Of a stretch of DNA of 64,000 nt, positions 26,580 through 35,437 are shown piece after piece. Positions within the stretch are counted from its first letter, which is position 1. Every line of letters starts with the position of its first letter. The position numbers and the translations under genes are program-made. The notes beneath the pieces are model-generated. The model did no database searches and had not been told where the DNA came from. It saw only the letters and a program-made list of their open reading frames with translations. The stretch is from Paraburkholderia hayleyella (GTDB lineage Bacteria > Pseudomonadota > Gammaproteobacteria > Burkholderiales > Burkholderiaceae): positions 2,108,001 to 2,172,000 of the forward strand of contig NZ_QPES01000001.1 of the NCBI RefSeq assembly GCF_009455685.1. Reading direction: 5' to 3'.

Positions 26580-27749
26580 CTAGTCGTGCAGCGCGCGCAG
26601 CGGATGAAGCGCCGCCTGCCATGGGCTTTCAAACATCCGTGCGACCTCGTCCGGCGGCACTGCGTCGATGTGGCCAAAACGCCAGCGCGGCAGGTTGTCC
26701 TTGTCGATGATGCGCGCCCGGATGCCTTCGATCACGTCGCCCAGGGCAAACGTCGAGCGCGTCAGATCAAGATCACGACGCAGGCATTGCGCCATCGAAC
26801 TATGCCGCGCTCGTGTCACGGTTTCGAGCGACACCGCCATGGATAACGGCGAACGCTCACGCATGGCCTCGGCCGTTTGCCTCGCCCATGCAGCGGTTTC
26901 AGCGGTTTCAGCGGTTTCGTTCACCTCGGCGGCCGCGATCAGCGAGGTAAAAATCTGCGCCACACTGGCGAGCGCAAAATGACGGTCGATCCCGCTTTTC
27001 ATCTGCGCCAGCGATGACTCGCCCTCTGGCCTCCCGTAGGCCGCGGCCACGCGCCGTACATACGCCACCATCTGCTGGCCACTCTCGAACGGTTCATGCT
27101 TGAGCCCATGAAGCAAGGCGGGCAAGTGCGCGTCGTCGAGCCAGACATCTGCCAGCCCGGCGTCGAGCGCGCTGGCGCCATCGATGCTTTCACCGGTCAC
27201 CGCCAGATAGCGGCCTATCGCACCCGGCGCGCGCGCGAGGAACCAGCTCACGCCGACGTCCGGGAATAACCCGATCCGCGTCTCCGGCATCGCCATGCGC
27301 GTCGACGACGTCACCACGCGCAAGCCGCCCGTCTGCGCGGCACCCTGCGCAATGCCCATGCCGCCGCCCATCACGACGCCCTGCAGCAGCGCCAGATACG
27401 GCTTGGGATACGTAAAAATCGCATGATTCAAACGATATTCGTCGATGAAAAACTGTTCGATGGCAGCGGCATCGCCGCGTTGATGCGCCTCGTACATCAG
27501 ACGGATATCGCCGCCCGCACAAAACGCACGCGGGTCCGCACTGCGCACCAGCAGCGCTAGCACCTCCGGATCGTCGCGCCAGCGCTCAAGCGCCGCGTGC
27601 AGCGCGCGAATCATCGCGGGAGTCAGCGCGTTCAGCGCCCTGGGACGCTGCAGCTCGATAAAACCAATGCGGTTAGCCACATAGGTCGCCACATTGTCGT
27701 TATCGTGCGTGCCCGCAAGCGCAAACGCGGTGGATTCAGCAGAGGACAT
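26580..27749 (-). CDS. Enoyl-CoA hydratase/isomerase family protein, 3-hydroxyisobutyryl-CoA hydrolase type
   Basis: A 389-residue crotonase-fold enzyme. FCAGGDIR and GGGMGIAQGA form the CoA-binding and oxyanion region, and MPETRIGLFPDVG matches the HIBCH branch, which works in valine degradation. Length also fits that branch rather than plain hydratases of about 260. The ATG at 27749 is chosen over an upstream GTG. Residues around 285 hold an ETAETAETAA stretch encoded by a 9-bp tandem repeat, which is likely a slippage insertion. Confidence 0.85.
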   Translation of the reverse strand: MSSAESTAFALAGTHDNDNVATYVANRIGFIELQRPRALNALTPAMIRALHAALERWRDDPEVLALLVRSADPRAFCAGGDIRLMYEAHQRGDAAAIEQFFIDEYRLNHAIFTYPKPYLALLQGVVMGGGMGIAQGAAQTGGLRVVTSSTRMAMPETRIGLFPDVGVSWFLARAPGAIGRYLAVTGESIDGASALDAGLADVWLDDAHLPALLHGLKHEPFESGQQMVAYVRRVAAAYGRPEGESSLAQMKSGIDRHFALASVAQIFTSLIAAAEVNETAETAETAAWARQTAEAMRERSPLSMAVSLETVTRARHSSMAQCLRRDLDLTRSTFALGDVIEGIRARIIDKDNLPRWRFGHIDAVPPDEVARMFESPWQAALHPLRALHD

Positions 27750-27818
27750 GTCTGGTTTGGCCTGAAGAAAAAAGCGCACCCGCGAAGAGCACAGGACCCC
27801 CTAAAACAACGGCAAGTT

Positions 27819-28157
27819 TCAGTGTGCTTTCATGGTCGAAAACAGGTTAAGCACGATCACCCCGGCAATGATCAGCGCGAGACCGATGATCGCGGGCCAA
27901 TCCGGCACCTGGCGATACAGCACCGCCGCGACCAGCGTAATCAGCACGATGCCAACGCCAGACCAGATCGCATACACGATACCCACCGGAATGCTTTTGA
28001 GCGTCAACGACAGACAATAGAACGCCAGCCCATAACCCACGATGACAATTGAAGTAGGCAGCAGCCGGGAAAACCCCTCTGAGGCGCGCAATGCTGAGGT
28101 GGCGAGCACTTCAGCCACGATGGCGAACACCAGTAGCAGATAGGGAGGAATCGTCAT
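27819..28157 (-). CDS. Small multidrug resistance (SMR) family transporter
   Basis: A 112-residue protein with four transmembrane helices. Glu16 in FAIVAEVLATSAL is the conserved proton/drug-binding glutamate, and VYAIWSGVG is the SMR signature. It probably exports cationic compounds or guanidinium-type substrates; subtype is not resolved. Its first 47 bases overlap the 3' end of the UPF0303 gene, in another frame. Confidence 0.92.
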   Translation of the reverse strand: MTIPPYLLLVFAIVAEVLATSALRASEGFSRLLPTSIVIVGYGLAFYCLSLTLKSIPVGIVYAIWSGVGIVLITLVAAVLYRQVPDWPAIIGLALIIAGVIVLNLFSTMKAH

Positions 28158-28659
28158 CGTCTCTGCCTTTGGCCAGCGCGAGCTGGGCGTAATCCATGCC
28201 GAGATGGGCGCATAGCCCCTCGACGACAAGTTCATGATCGGCCCGCTGCGGCAGCCCCGACACGGTGACGGAACCGATCACACCCGCTCCTTCGAGCGTG
28301 AGCGGAAACGCTCCGCCGTGCGCCGCGTACTCGCTCACGGGCAAGCCATGCTTGTCGGCCAGCGTGCTACCTGCCTGTTGCATGCGTAAGCCGAGGGCAT
28401 ACGAGCTCCGGTGAAAATGCGCGACGACATTGCCCTTGCGGCGCGCCCAGCTCACGTTATCGGGCACCGCCGTACCCAGCGTGCAAAAAAATAACGGCAA
28501 GCTGAAGGTGCGAATATCGATCACCAGCGCGTGACCGCGAGCCTCGGCCATGTCGCGTAACGCCATGCCCAATTGCCACGCGTCAGAAGCCGTGCAACGC
28601 GACAGCACGAGTGTCTGTTCCTGAACTGCGATTGCCTGCAAGTCTTGAAGCGTATCCAT
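28111..28659 (-). CDS. UPF0303 / heme-degrading domain protein
   Basis: A 182-residue protein of the UPF0303 family (GlcG/HbpS-like fold). Motifs include ALVIDIRTFSLPLFFC, RRKGNVVAHFHRSSYALGLRM and YAAHGGAFPLTLEGAGVIGSVTVSGLP. The ATG at 28659 is preferred to an upstream one. The last 16 codons run into the SMR gene and give an unusual acidic/basic tail (DDDDSSLSATGVRHRG). The family is annotated as heme-linked; activity here is not proven. Confidence 0.8.
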   Translation of the reverse strand: MDTLQDLQAIAVQEQTLVLSRCTASDAWQLGMALRDMAEARGHALVIDIRTFSLPLFFCTLGTAVPDNVSWARRKGNVVAHFHRSSYALGLRMQQAGSTLADKHGLPVSEYAAHGGAFPLTLEGAGVIGSVTVSGLPQRADHELVVEGLCAHLGMDYAQLALAKGRDDDDSSLSATGVRHRG

Positions 28660-28748
28660 GGCGTTCCAGCAAAAAGTCGCAAGAAGATTGCGCATAAGGA
28701 TGGGAGAAGGACGCCGATTCTAACGTGACAACTATTCTTAAAAATAGA

Positions 28749-28778
28749 TTGTGCCAGCCTATGCCTTTGGTCTATAAT
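28749..28778 (+). promoter_or_regulatory. Promoter of the initiator tRNA gene
   Basis: TTGTGC (28749-28754) and a perfect TATAAT (28773-28778) are 18 bp apart, and the tRNA begins 15 bp later. Confidence 0.65.
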
Positions 28779-28793
28779 CGATTCTTCGACGGA

Positions 28794-28870
<77 letters not shown>

Positions 28871-28935
28871 AAGCTTAAAAAAAACAAATCCCGCAGTTTT
28901 TAGCAAAATTTTTGCAAAGAACCGCCGCATCATCA

Positions 28936-28960
28936 AACCCGCTTTCTGGCGGGTTTTTTT
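28936..28960 (+). terminator. Intrinsic terminator downstream of tRNA-fMet
   Basis: AACCCGC pairs with GCGGGTT around TTTCTG and is followed by TTTTTTGTTTT. Confidence 0.85.
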
Positions 28961-29103
28961 GTTTTCTGACGTCTTGATTCACTCATCGCGTCATTCCTCC
29001 AGGAGCGGGAGCCACGCCCGACACAAGGGAGAGGCTCCTCAAAACACCCTGCCCCGATGCTAAACTCTCCAGCATCGTTCCCGTCTTCCTCCACGCGTTC
29101 CTC

Positions 29104-29649
29104 ATGAAATTCTGCCCCGATTGCGGCCATACAGTCAGCCTAAGCATTCCACCGGGCGACAACCGTGAACGCTTCGTCTGCTCTCGCTGCCATGCGGTGC
29201 ATTATCAGAACCCGCGCAATGTCGTCGGCACCATTCCGACCTGGGATGACAAAGTGCTGCTGTGCCGCCGCGCGATTGAGCCACGCTATGGCTACTGGAC
29301 GCTGCCCGCGGGTTTCATGGAGCTCGGCGAAACAACGGCTGAGGCCGCCAGGCGCGAGACGCTCGAAGAAGCCGGCGCGCGCGTCGAAATACAAACGCTC
29401 TTCTCCCTGCTCAACGTGCCGCACGTGCATCAGGTGCATCTGTTTTATCTTGCGCGTCTGCTCGATACCGATATCGCAGCGGGTGAAGAAAGCCTTGAAA
29501 TCCGCTTCTTCAGCGAAACCGAGATTCCCTGGCACGACATCGCGTTTCCCACGGTCAGCCAGACGCTGCGCTGTTTCTTCGCCGACCGGGCGGCAGGAGT
29601 CTACGGGCTGCATACCGGCGATATCTTACGCCCGCTACGCGAAGGCTGA
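29104..29649 (+). CDS. Nudix hydrolase with N-terminal zinc ribbon
   Basis: A 181-residue enzyme. Four cysteines (FCPDCGH and FVCSRCHAVHYQNP) form a zinc ribbon in the first 40 residues. The Nudix box GFMELGETTAEAARRETLEEAGA lies near residues 75-97. This layout resembles NudC-like NADH pyrophosphatases without the extra N-terminal domain. The substrate is a nucleoside diphosphate derivative, not defined further. aat begins 18 bp after its stop. Confidence 0.9.
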   Translation: MKFCPDCGHTVSLSIPPGDNRERFVCSRCHAVHYQNPRNVVGTIPTWDDKVLLCRRAIEPRYGYWTLPAGFMELGETTAEAARRETLEEAGARVEIQTLFSLLNVPHVHQVHLFYLARLLDTDIAAGEESLEIRFFSETEIPWHDIAFPTVSQTLRCFFADRAAGVYGLHTGDILRPLREG

Positions 29650-29667
29650 ACGGCCTGCCGATGACCC

Positions 29668-30417
29668 ATGATTACCTGGCTTGCCACTGACGATCCCTTC
29701 CCTTGCATCGAACGCGCGCTCGCCGCGGGCAGCGGCGCACCCGGCTTGCTCGCGGCAAGCGCCGAGCTATTACCTTCACGGCTCATCGACGCTTACTCGC
29801 ACGGCATTTTCCCGTGGTATTCGGATGGCCAGCCCGTGTTGTGGTGGAGCCCGGATCCGCGCATGATCCTGCGCCCTGACGAATTCAAGGTCTCGCCCTC
29901 GCTGCGCAAAACCTTAAAACGCATCGTGCGTGACGCCGTATGGGAGGTACGTGTCGACGACGATTTCGCCGCCGTGATGCGCGCCTGCGCCCAAGCGCCG
30001 CGTCATGGACAGCATGGCACATGGATCACCGCTGATATCGTCGAAGCCTATTGCTCACTGCATCATGCCGGCCAGGCGCACAGCGTCGAAACCTGGTGCA
30101 ATGGTCAGCGCGTAGGCGGCCTCTATGGGGTCTCGCTGGGCCGGATGTTTTTTGGCGAGTCGATGTATGCCAGCGTCACCGATGCGTCAAAAATCGCGCT
30201 TGCCGCGCTGGTCGGCCACTTGCGCCAGCACAAGGTGGAGGTGATAGACTGCCAGCAAAACACGGCCCATTTAGCATCACTGGGCGCCCGTGAGATCACG
30301 CGCCAGGCATTCATCGCTCATGTACAGGCTTCGGTCGATACCGAACCTGTTCCGTGGCGCTTCGACAAGACTATCTTGCTCGACGTGATTTCCAGCGCGG
30401 CCAGCACAGCAAAATAA
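29668..30417 (+). CDS. aat: Leucyl/phenylalanyl-tRNA-protein transferase
   Basis: A 249-residue N-end-rule enzyme that adds Leu or Phe to proteins with N-terminal Lys or Arg, marking them for ClpS/ClpAP. Signatures are AYSHGIFPWYSDGQPVLWWSPDPRM and GVSLGRMFFGESMYA, plus DCQQNTAHLASLGA. It is encoded directly before bpt, the second N-end-rule transferase. Confidence 0.96.
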   Translation: MITWLATDDPFPCIERALAAGSGAPGLLAASAELLPSRLIDAYSHGIFPWYSDGQPVLWWSPDPRMILRPDEFKVSPSLRKTLKRIVRDAVWEVRVDDDFAAVMRACAQAPRHGQHGTWITADIVEAYCSLHHAGQAHSVETWCNGQRVGGLYGVSLGRMFFGESMYASVTDASKIALAALVGHLRQHKVEVIDCQQNTAHLASLGAREITRQAFIAHVQASVDTEPVPWRFDKTILLDVISSAASTAK

Positions 30418-30534
30418 TGGATAAATCAGACCTGATGCAAGGCAAGCCCGGTTCCGCTCCATGACAACAAGGCGGTCCACACCGGCCCATCTGATATCAG
30501 GCCAATCAAGAGAGACGCTTCGAGCGCTGCCAAC

Positions 30535-31326
30535 GTGGCTCATCTAAACGAGTTACCGTTTTCCACGTTGCAGTTTTATGCAACGGCCCCCTATCCCTGC
30601 AGTTATCTCGACGGACGTACCGCCCGCTCGCAAGTGGCCACGCCGAGCCATCTGATCAATTCGGATGTCTATACCGATCTCGTCAAATCCGGCTTTCGCC
30701 GCTCCGGCGTATTCACCTACCGGCCCTGGTGTGATGGCTGCCGCGCATGCATCCCCGTGCGTGTGCCTGCGGCACTATTCACACCGAACCGCACGCAGCG
30801 ACGCATCAGGAAACAGCACGGCGAACTGATAGCGAGCGTCGCGCCGCTGCATTACGACGAAGCGCATTACGCGCTTTATATGCGTTACCAGTCAACACGG
30901 CATGCTGGCGGCGGCATGGACCGCGACAGCCGCGACCAGTACGAACAGTTTTTGTTGCAAAGCCGGATCAATTCGCGCCTCATCGAATTCCGCGAGCCTC
31001 TCGTCGAACAGCCCGGCGAGCCAGGCTTACTGCGGATGGTTAGCATGATCGACATCCTCGGCGACGGATTGTCCTCGGTGTATACGTTCTTCGAACCCAA
31101 TTTGCCACATACCAGTTTTGGCACCTACAACATCCTCTGGCAAATCGCCCAGGCAGATAGCCTGAAACTGCCCTACGTTTATCTAGGCTACTGGATTCGT
31201 GAGAGCGCCAAGATGGCCTACAAGGCGAACTTCCAACCCCTCGAAGGTTTAATTGACGGTGTCTGGAGTCCACTCGCGTCGATGCGCGGTGCCGGTGCCC
31301 AGCTTGAAACCCACCTCAAGCTTTAA
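30535..31326 (+). CDS. bpt: Aspartate/glutamate leucyltransferase (Bpt)
   Basis: A 263-residue transferase that adds Leu to N-terminal Asp or Glu. ATAPYPCSYLDGRTARSQ, FRRSGVFTYRPWCDGCRACIPVRVP and YLGYWIRESAKMAYKANFQPLE are family motifs. The start is a GTG at 30535, since no in-frame ATG exists upstream and this matches relatives' length. It follows aat and precedes pyrD, a common betaproteobacterial order. Confidence 0.95.
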   Translation: MAHLNELPFSTLQFYATAPYPCSYLDGRTARSQVATPSHLINSDVYTDLVKSGFRRSGVFTYRPWCDGCRACIPVRVPAALFTPNRTQRRIRKQHGELIASVAPLHYDEAHYALYMRYQSTRHAGGGMDRDSRDQYEQFLLQSRINSRLIEFREPLVEQPGEPGLLRMVSMIDILGDGLSSVYTFFEPNLPHTSFGTYNILWQIAQADSLKLPYVYLGYWIRESAKMAYKANFQPLEGLIDGVWSPLASMRGAGAQLETHLKL

Positions 31327-31365
31327 CCTCCCTGTTCGCAGCCGTACGCGTGCTTCTGCTCGCTT

Positions 31366-31400
31366 CCAGTCCCGCATCCAGTCCCGCATCCAGTCCCATT
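31366..31400 (+). repeat. 12-bp tandem repeat CCAGTCCCGCAT
   Basis: Two full copies and a partial third lie in the bpt-pyrD spacer, just before the pyrD leader. Confidence 0.7.
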
Positions 31401-31450
31401 AATCCCGGTAGAATGCGGCGTCCCCATTTCCAGCCAATCGGCTTCGCTCC

Positions 31451-32503
31451 GTGCCCAGATCCCCCTTTAGCTCGCTTTACCCCCTGGTTCGCCGTCAACT
31501 TTTTCGCATGGACGCGGAAGAGGCTCATCATCTGACGTTGCGTCTGCTAGGCGCAGCCGGGCGTGCCGGTATCGCCCGGGCGCTTGCCCCGCACGTGCCT
31601 GATGCACCGCGAACCGTGATGGGCCTGACCTTTCGCAACCCGGTAGGGCTCGCGGCGGGGCTCGACAAGGACGGTGCCTGCATCGACGGCATCGCGGCAC
31701 TGGGTTTCGGTTTTATCGAAGTTGGCACCGTCACGCCGCGTGCCCAGCCAGGCAATCCACGGCCACGCATATTCCGCCTGCCCGAGGCGCAGGCGCTCAT
31801 CAACCGCATGGGCTTTAATAATGCAGGCGTCGACCAGTTCGTGAAGAACGTTCAGGCTGCGCGTTATACCGGCGTACTCGGGCTGAACATCGGCAAAAAT
31901 GCAGATACCCCCATTGAGCGGGCCGCCGAAGATTATCTGTATTGCCTCGAACGGGTCTATCCGTTCGCCAGTTACGTGACCGTGAATATCTCGTCACCGA
32001 ACACTAAAAATTTGCGTCAGTTACAAGACACTAACGAGCTGGATGCCTTGCTGTCCGCGCTCAAGAGCAAGCAGCAACGGCTCGCCGACTTGCACGGCAA
32101 GCTCGTTCCACTCGCGCTGAAAATCGCGCCGGATCTCGATGATGAGCAAATCAAGTCGATTGCCGGTACGCTGCTGCGGCACCGGTTTGAAGGTGTGATC
32201 GCCACCAACACCACACTCTCGCGCACGGCCATCGCGGGCCTGCCGCATGCCGAAGAAAGCGGTGGCTTGTCTGGCATGCCGGTGCGCGATGCCTCAACCG
32301 GGGTCATCCGCAAGCTGTACGCCGAAGTCGGCACAACCGTGCCGATCATCGGCGTCGGCGGGATCTCAAGCGGCGCGGATGCACAGGCTAAACTCGCCGC
32401 GGGCGCCGCGCTGGTACAGCTGTATACCGGCTTTATTTATCGCGGCCCCGCTCTCATTGCGGAATGCGTCCAGGCCATTGCCTCAAATCGTTCTGCGTCA
32501 TAG
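31451..32503 (+). CDS. pyrD: Dihydroorotate dehydrogenase (quinone)
   Basis: A 350-residue class 2 flavoenzyme of pyrimidine synthesis at the inner membrane. FRNPVGLAAGLDKDGACIDG, GFIEVGTVTPRAQPGNPRPR, NRMGFNN, NISSPNTKNLRQLQ, IATNTTLSR and GVGGISSGADAQAKLAAGAALVQLYTGFIYRGP are all present. The start is a GTG; the SLYPLVRRQLFRMDAEEAH region is the membrane-binding N-terminus. Confidence 0.96.
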   Translation: MPRSPFSSLYPLVRRQLFRMDAEEAHHLTLRLLGAAGRAGIARALAPHVPDAPRTVMGLTFRNPVGLAAGLDKDGACIDGIAALGFGFIEVGTVTPRAQPGNPRPRIFRLPEAQALINRMGFNNAGVDQFVKNVQAARYTGVLGLNIGKNADTPIERAAEDYLYCLERVYPFASYVTVNISSPNTKNLRQLQDTNELDALLSALKSKQQRLADLHGKLVPLALKIAPDLDDEQIKSIAGTLLRHRFEGVIATNTTLSRTAIAGLPHAEESGGLSGMPVRDASTGVIRKLYAEVGTTVPIIGVGGISSGADAQAKLAAGAALVQLYTGFIYRGPALIAECVQAIASNRSAS

Positions 32504-32602
32504 GGAAATAAATGAAGAAAATGAAGAGCATGGCTATTTGAATCGTTTTTAAGCTATCACCCAGGCCATTCAGATCCCCTAGCGGGCATGAAAAGGAACA
32601 CG

Positions 32603-33427
32603 ATGACATTCAATTTGCTAAGAAAACTGTTGCTCGCCGCTGTGATAGGGGCTTCCTTCATGACCACCGCAGCCCATGCCGAGGATCTGCTCGACCAGAT
32701 CAAACAGCGCGGCACCTTGCGCATCGGCCTTGAAGGCACTTACCCGCCGTTCAATTCCAAAACCCCCTCGGGTAAGCTGACTGGCTTCGAAGTTGACATT
32801 AGTCAAGCAATAGCGGCCAAGCTTGGGGTCAAACCGGTCTTCGTCACCACCGAATGGAGCGGCATTATTGCCGGGCTCCAGGCGGGCAAGTACGACATCA
32901 TTGCCAATCAGGTCGGCGTCACGGATTTACGCAAGCAAAGCTTCGATTTTTCGCCGGCTTATACCTATTCGGCCGCGCAACTGATTCAGCGCAAAAACGA
33001 CGAGCGCAATTTCAAAACCCTTGAGGATCTGAAAGGCAAAAAACTGGGCGCGGGGTTCGGCACGATTTACATGGACATGGCGAAAGCGGTCCCGGGCATT
33101 GAGGTGAAAACCTATCCCGGCACGCCGGAGTATTTGCGCGACCTGGCCGCAGGACGTCTGGACGCGGCTCTGGCGGACCGGCTGATGCTCGCCTACATGC
33201 TGAAAACCTCGCCGTTACCGCTGCGTCCCGGTGCGCTCGTCGGCGCAAGCATCCTGTCAGCGTTGCCGTTCAAAAAAGGCAATCCAAAGTTCGCCCGGGC
33301 ACTGGCCGATGCCATGACCCAGCTCGAACAAGACGGCACATTCTCGAAGATTTCCATCCAATGGTTTGGTATCGACGTAACCAGGCCGCTCACGTCCACC
33401 ACCACCACACACCCGGTCACGCCATAA
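32603..33427 (+). CDS. Amino-acid ABC transporter substrate-binding protein
   Basis: A 274-residue periplasmic protein with a signal peptide (LLRKLLLAAVIGASFMTTAAHA, cleavage near 25). The type 3 solute-binding domain begins LRIGLEGTYPPFNSK and includes GFEVDISQAIAAKLG. It resembles cystine/polar amino acid binders. The ATG at 32603 has AAAAGGA at the proper spacing, better than the ATG five codons earlier. A terminator follows, then the permease gene. Confidence 0.9.
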   Translation: MTFNLLRKLLLAAVIGASFMTTAAHAEDLLDQIKQRGTLRIGLEGTYPPFNSKTPSGKLTGFEVDISQAIAAKLGVKPVFVTTEWSGIIAGLQAGKYDIIANQVGVTDLRKQSFDFSPAYTYSAAQLIQRKNDERNFKTLEDLKGKKLGAGFGTIYMDMAKAVPGIEVKTYPGTPEYLRDLAAGRLDAALADRLMLAYMLKTSPLPLRPGALVGASILSALPFKKGNPKFARALADAMTQLEQDGTFSKISIQWFGIDVTRPLTSTTTTHPVTP

Positions 33428-33447
33428 ACCGGGTTGCTTCATCCGGG

Positions 33448-33476
33448 GCGGCATCGCACGATGCCGCTCTTTGTTT
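33448..33476 (+). terminator. Intrinsic terminator after the binding-protein gene
   Basis: GCGGCATCG and CGATGCCGC pair perfectly over 9 bp around CA, followed by TCTTTGTTT. Readthrough would give less permease than binding protein. Confidence 0.8.
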
Positions 33477-33577
33477 AGGGCCATTCGTTGGGCGCTGGTT
33501 GAGTACCGGTTTAGCTGCCGGTTTATGATAAGCGCCTCGCTTCGCGGCGCCTTGCCGCTCGCCTTTCTTTCCAATCC

Positions 33578-34237
33578 ATGCCCATCACTTCCCTGCTGCT
33601 CCAGTCAATGCCGCTGCTGGCGCAAGGAGCGCTTCTGAGCATCAAGTTCGCGGTGCTGTCGATGATTTTCGGCCTGCTTGGCGGAAGTGTCCTCGCGCTG
33701 ATGAGCATCAGCCACCACCGCGTACTGAATGTGTTCGCCCGGATTTACATCAGCCTGATGCGCGGCACGCCGCTACTGGTGCAGATTTTTGTCATTTACT
33801 ACGGCTTGCCGAGCCTTGGTATTTCGCTCGAGCCGACGCCCGCCGGGGTTATCGCACTTTCCGCCAACGTCGCGGCCTATCTGTCCGAGAGCATGCGTGG
33901 CGCGATTCTCGGCATCCACAATGGCCAATGGCTCGCCGCTTCCAGTCTTGGTTTGTCTCGCAGCCAGACGCTGCGCTACATCATCGCGCCGCAAGCGCTA
34001 CGCATTGCCATACCCAGCCTGTCGAACAGCCTGATTAGCCTGATCAAGGACACCTCGCTTGTATCCGTCATCACGGTGACCGAGTTGCTGCGCAGCGCTC
34101 AGGAAATCATTGCCTCGACCTACCAGCCGCTGCCGCTCTATCTCGCAGCGGCTGCCGTGTACTGGATACTGTGTCAGATACTCGAATGGGCGCAGCACTG
34201 GTACGAACGCCGTCTCGCCTTGCCGTCGCGGCATTAG
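33578..34237 (+). CDS. Amino-acid ABC transporter permease
   Basis: A 219-residue HisMQ-type permease with five or so helices. LMRGTPLLVQIFVIYYGLP and the EAA loop AASSLGLSRSQTLRYIIAPQALRIAIPSLSNSLISLIKDTSLVSVI are diagnostic. It pairs with the upstream binding protein. The ATPase normally encoded next is missing here; a GntR gene on the opposite strand follows. Confidence 0.93.
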   Translation: MPITSLLLQSMPLLAQGALLSIKFAVLSMIFGLLGGSVLALMSISHHRVLNVFARIYISLMRGTPLLVQIFVIYYGLPSLGISLEPTPAGVIALSANVAAYLSESMRGAILGIHNGQWLAASSLGLSRSQTLRYIIAPQALRIAIPSLSNSLISLIKDTSLVSVITVTELLRSAQEIIASTYQPLPLYLAAAAVYWILCQILEWAQHWYERRLALPSRH

Positions 34238-34308
34238 CTTTCTGAACGTTTGCTGTGAGCGGCGCGAAATGCACGAAATGCACAAAATGCACGAAAAGGC
34301 TTGGCGCA

Positions 34309-34341
34309 AAACAAAAGCGGCCCGCACACGCGAGCGCGGGC
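34309..34341 (-). terminator. Probable terminator of the GntR gene
   Basis: On the minus strand a 6-bp GCCCGC/GCGGGC stem is followed after three bases by TTTTGTTTT. The stem is short, so confidence is moderate. Confidence 0.5.
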
Positions 34342-34358
34342 GCACAAGCCAGGGCATT

Positions 34359-35054
34359 TCATGTAATGCCGGAGTCAGCCGGCGCCGTGTCATCCGTCAA
34401 CGCTAGCGAGGCCGCATAAGCGGCTTGCGAATCGTGACGTTCAATCGCATCGATCAGGCGTTCATGCGCTTTCAACACGTGTTCCCATGGCAGCGCCGAA
34501 GGTCCGGCCTGATTTGCCGCCATCGACAGCGCGCCCTGAATAAGAACCGTCATCTGCTGAAAAATCTGGTTACCGCTCGCGGCCACAATCCGCGTATGAA
34601 CCAGCGCATACGCCGCATGATGGCTTGCATCGCTGGGTGGCGTCTTGTTCAATGCGGTAAATGCCGTGCGAATCGCGGCAATGTCAGCGGGCGTAGCTCG
34701 CATCGCGGCCAGTGCCGCCGCCTGCGGCTCAAGCAAACGGCGAAACTCCGCCGCATCCCTCACCAGTTGCGTATCTGGCCTGGCACCAAAACGCCAGCTC
34801 ACCACGGAGTCGTCGATCATGCGCCACTCGTGCATCGGCCGGATGCGCGTGCCCGTCTTGGGCCGGACATCGAGCATGTCCCGCACCAACAGCATCGACA
34901 GCGCCTCGCGCATCACAGTACGGCTCACGCCAAACGCTTTCGACAGCACGTCTTGCGGCGGCAATGTCGTGCCGTACTCGCCTTCCACGATTCCCCTGAT
35001 CAGGCCATCCATGACGGTGCTGACCCGCGAACGCTGCTTGTTGCCCTGCTCCAT
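34359..35054 (-). CDS. GntR family regulator with FCD domain
   Basis: A 231-residue FadR-type regulator. The winged helix (about 10-75) includes LPPQDVLSKAFGVSRTVMREALSMLLVRDML. The helical FCD effector domain (about 90-225) includes DAAEFRRLLEPQAAALAA and the metal-binding His region VHTRIVAASGN. The ATG at 35054 is preferred to one 23 codons upstream because it gives the usual short N-terminus. The target is unknown; no metabolic gene is divergent from it. Confidence 0.88.
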   Translation of the reverse strand: MEQGNKQRSRVSTVMDGLIRGIVEGEYGTTLPPQDVLSKAFGVSRTVMREALSMLLVRDMLDVRPKTGTRIRPMHEWRMIDDSVVSWRFGARPDTQLVRDAAEFRRLLEPQAAALAAMRATPADIAAIRTAFTALNKTPPSDASHHAAYALVHTRIVAASGNQIFQQMTVLIQGALSMAANQAGPSALPWEHVLKAHERLIDAIERHDSQAAYAASLALTDDTAPADSGIT

Positions 35055-35437
35055 GACATCCCCCCCGATTAATGCGGCATCTATTCGCCGATATAACCCG
35101 CTGGCTACTTGCCATTTCCCCATAGGCCACTTTCTATCTCAAAAATGAGTTCATTGCTTGCCTGTTTTATCGGCGGCTCGCCAGGCATTCACCTGACAGG
35201 GTTACCCCGTTAGCGCACTACTTCATTCGTGTAACGCGTGCAAATCACGCAGGCATACCCTAAGCGCGGCATTTCATGCCAAAGCAGCGGACCCAATCAG
35301 CATGGAGTCTCGCATTGAGTCGGCTGCTTTCAACCCGGCCATTGTGTTACTTATTTACTACTTTTCGATTGCTTATCTATCGCTGACTGATTACGTCCGT
35401 GTACGCCCGGGCCTATCCGGTGACAGGCCCGTGACGA
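35055..35437. other. Intergenic region between the GntR gene and the end of rpiA
   Basis: Moderately AT-rich. A plus-strand open frame from 35302 overlaps the rpiA end and lacks a ribosome site, so I do not call it. A GGCCTATCCGGTGACAGGCC hairpin-like segment lies near 35410-35430, beside the rpiA stop. It probably contains the GntR promoter. Confidence 0.4.
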
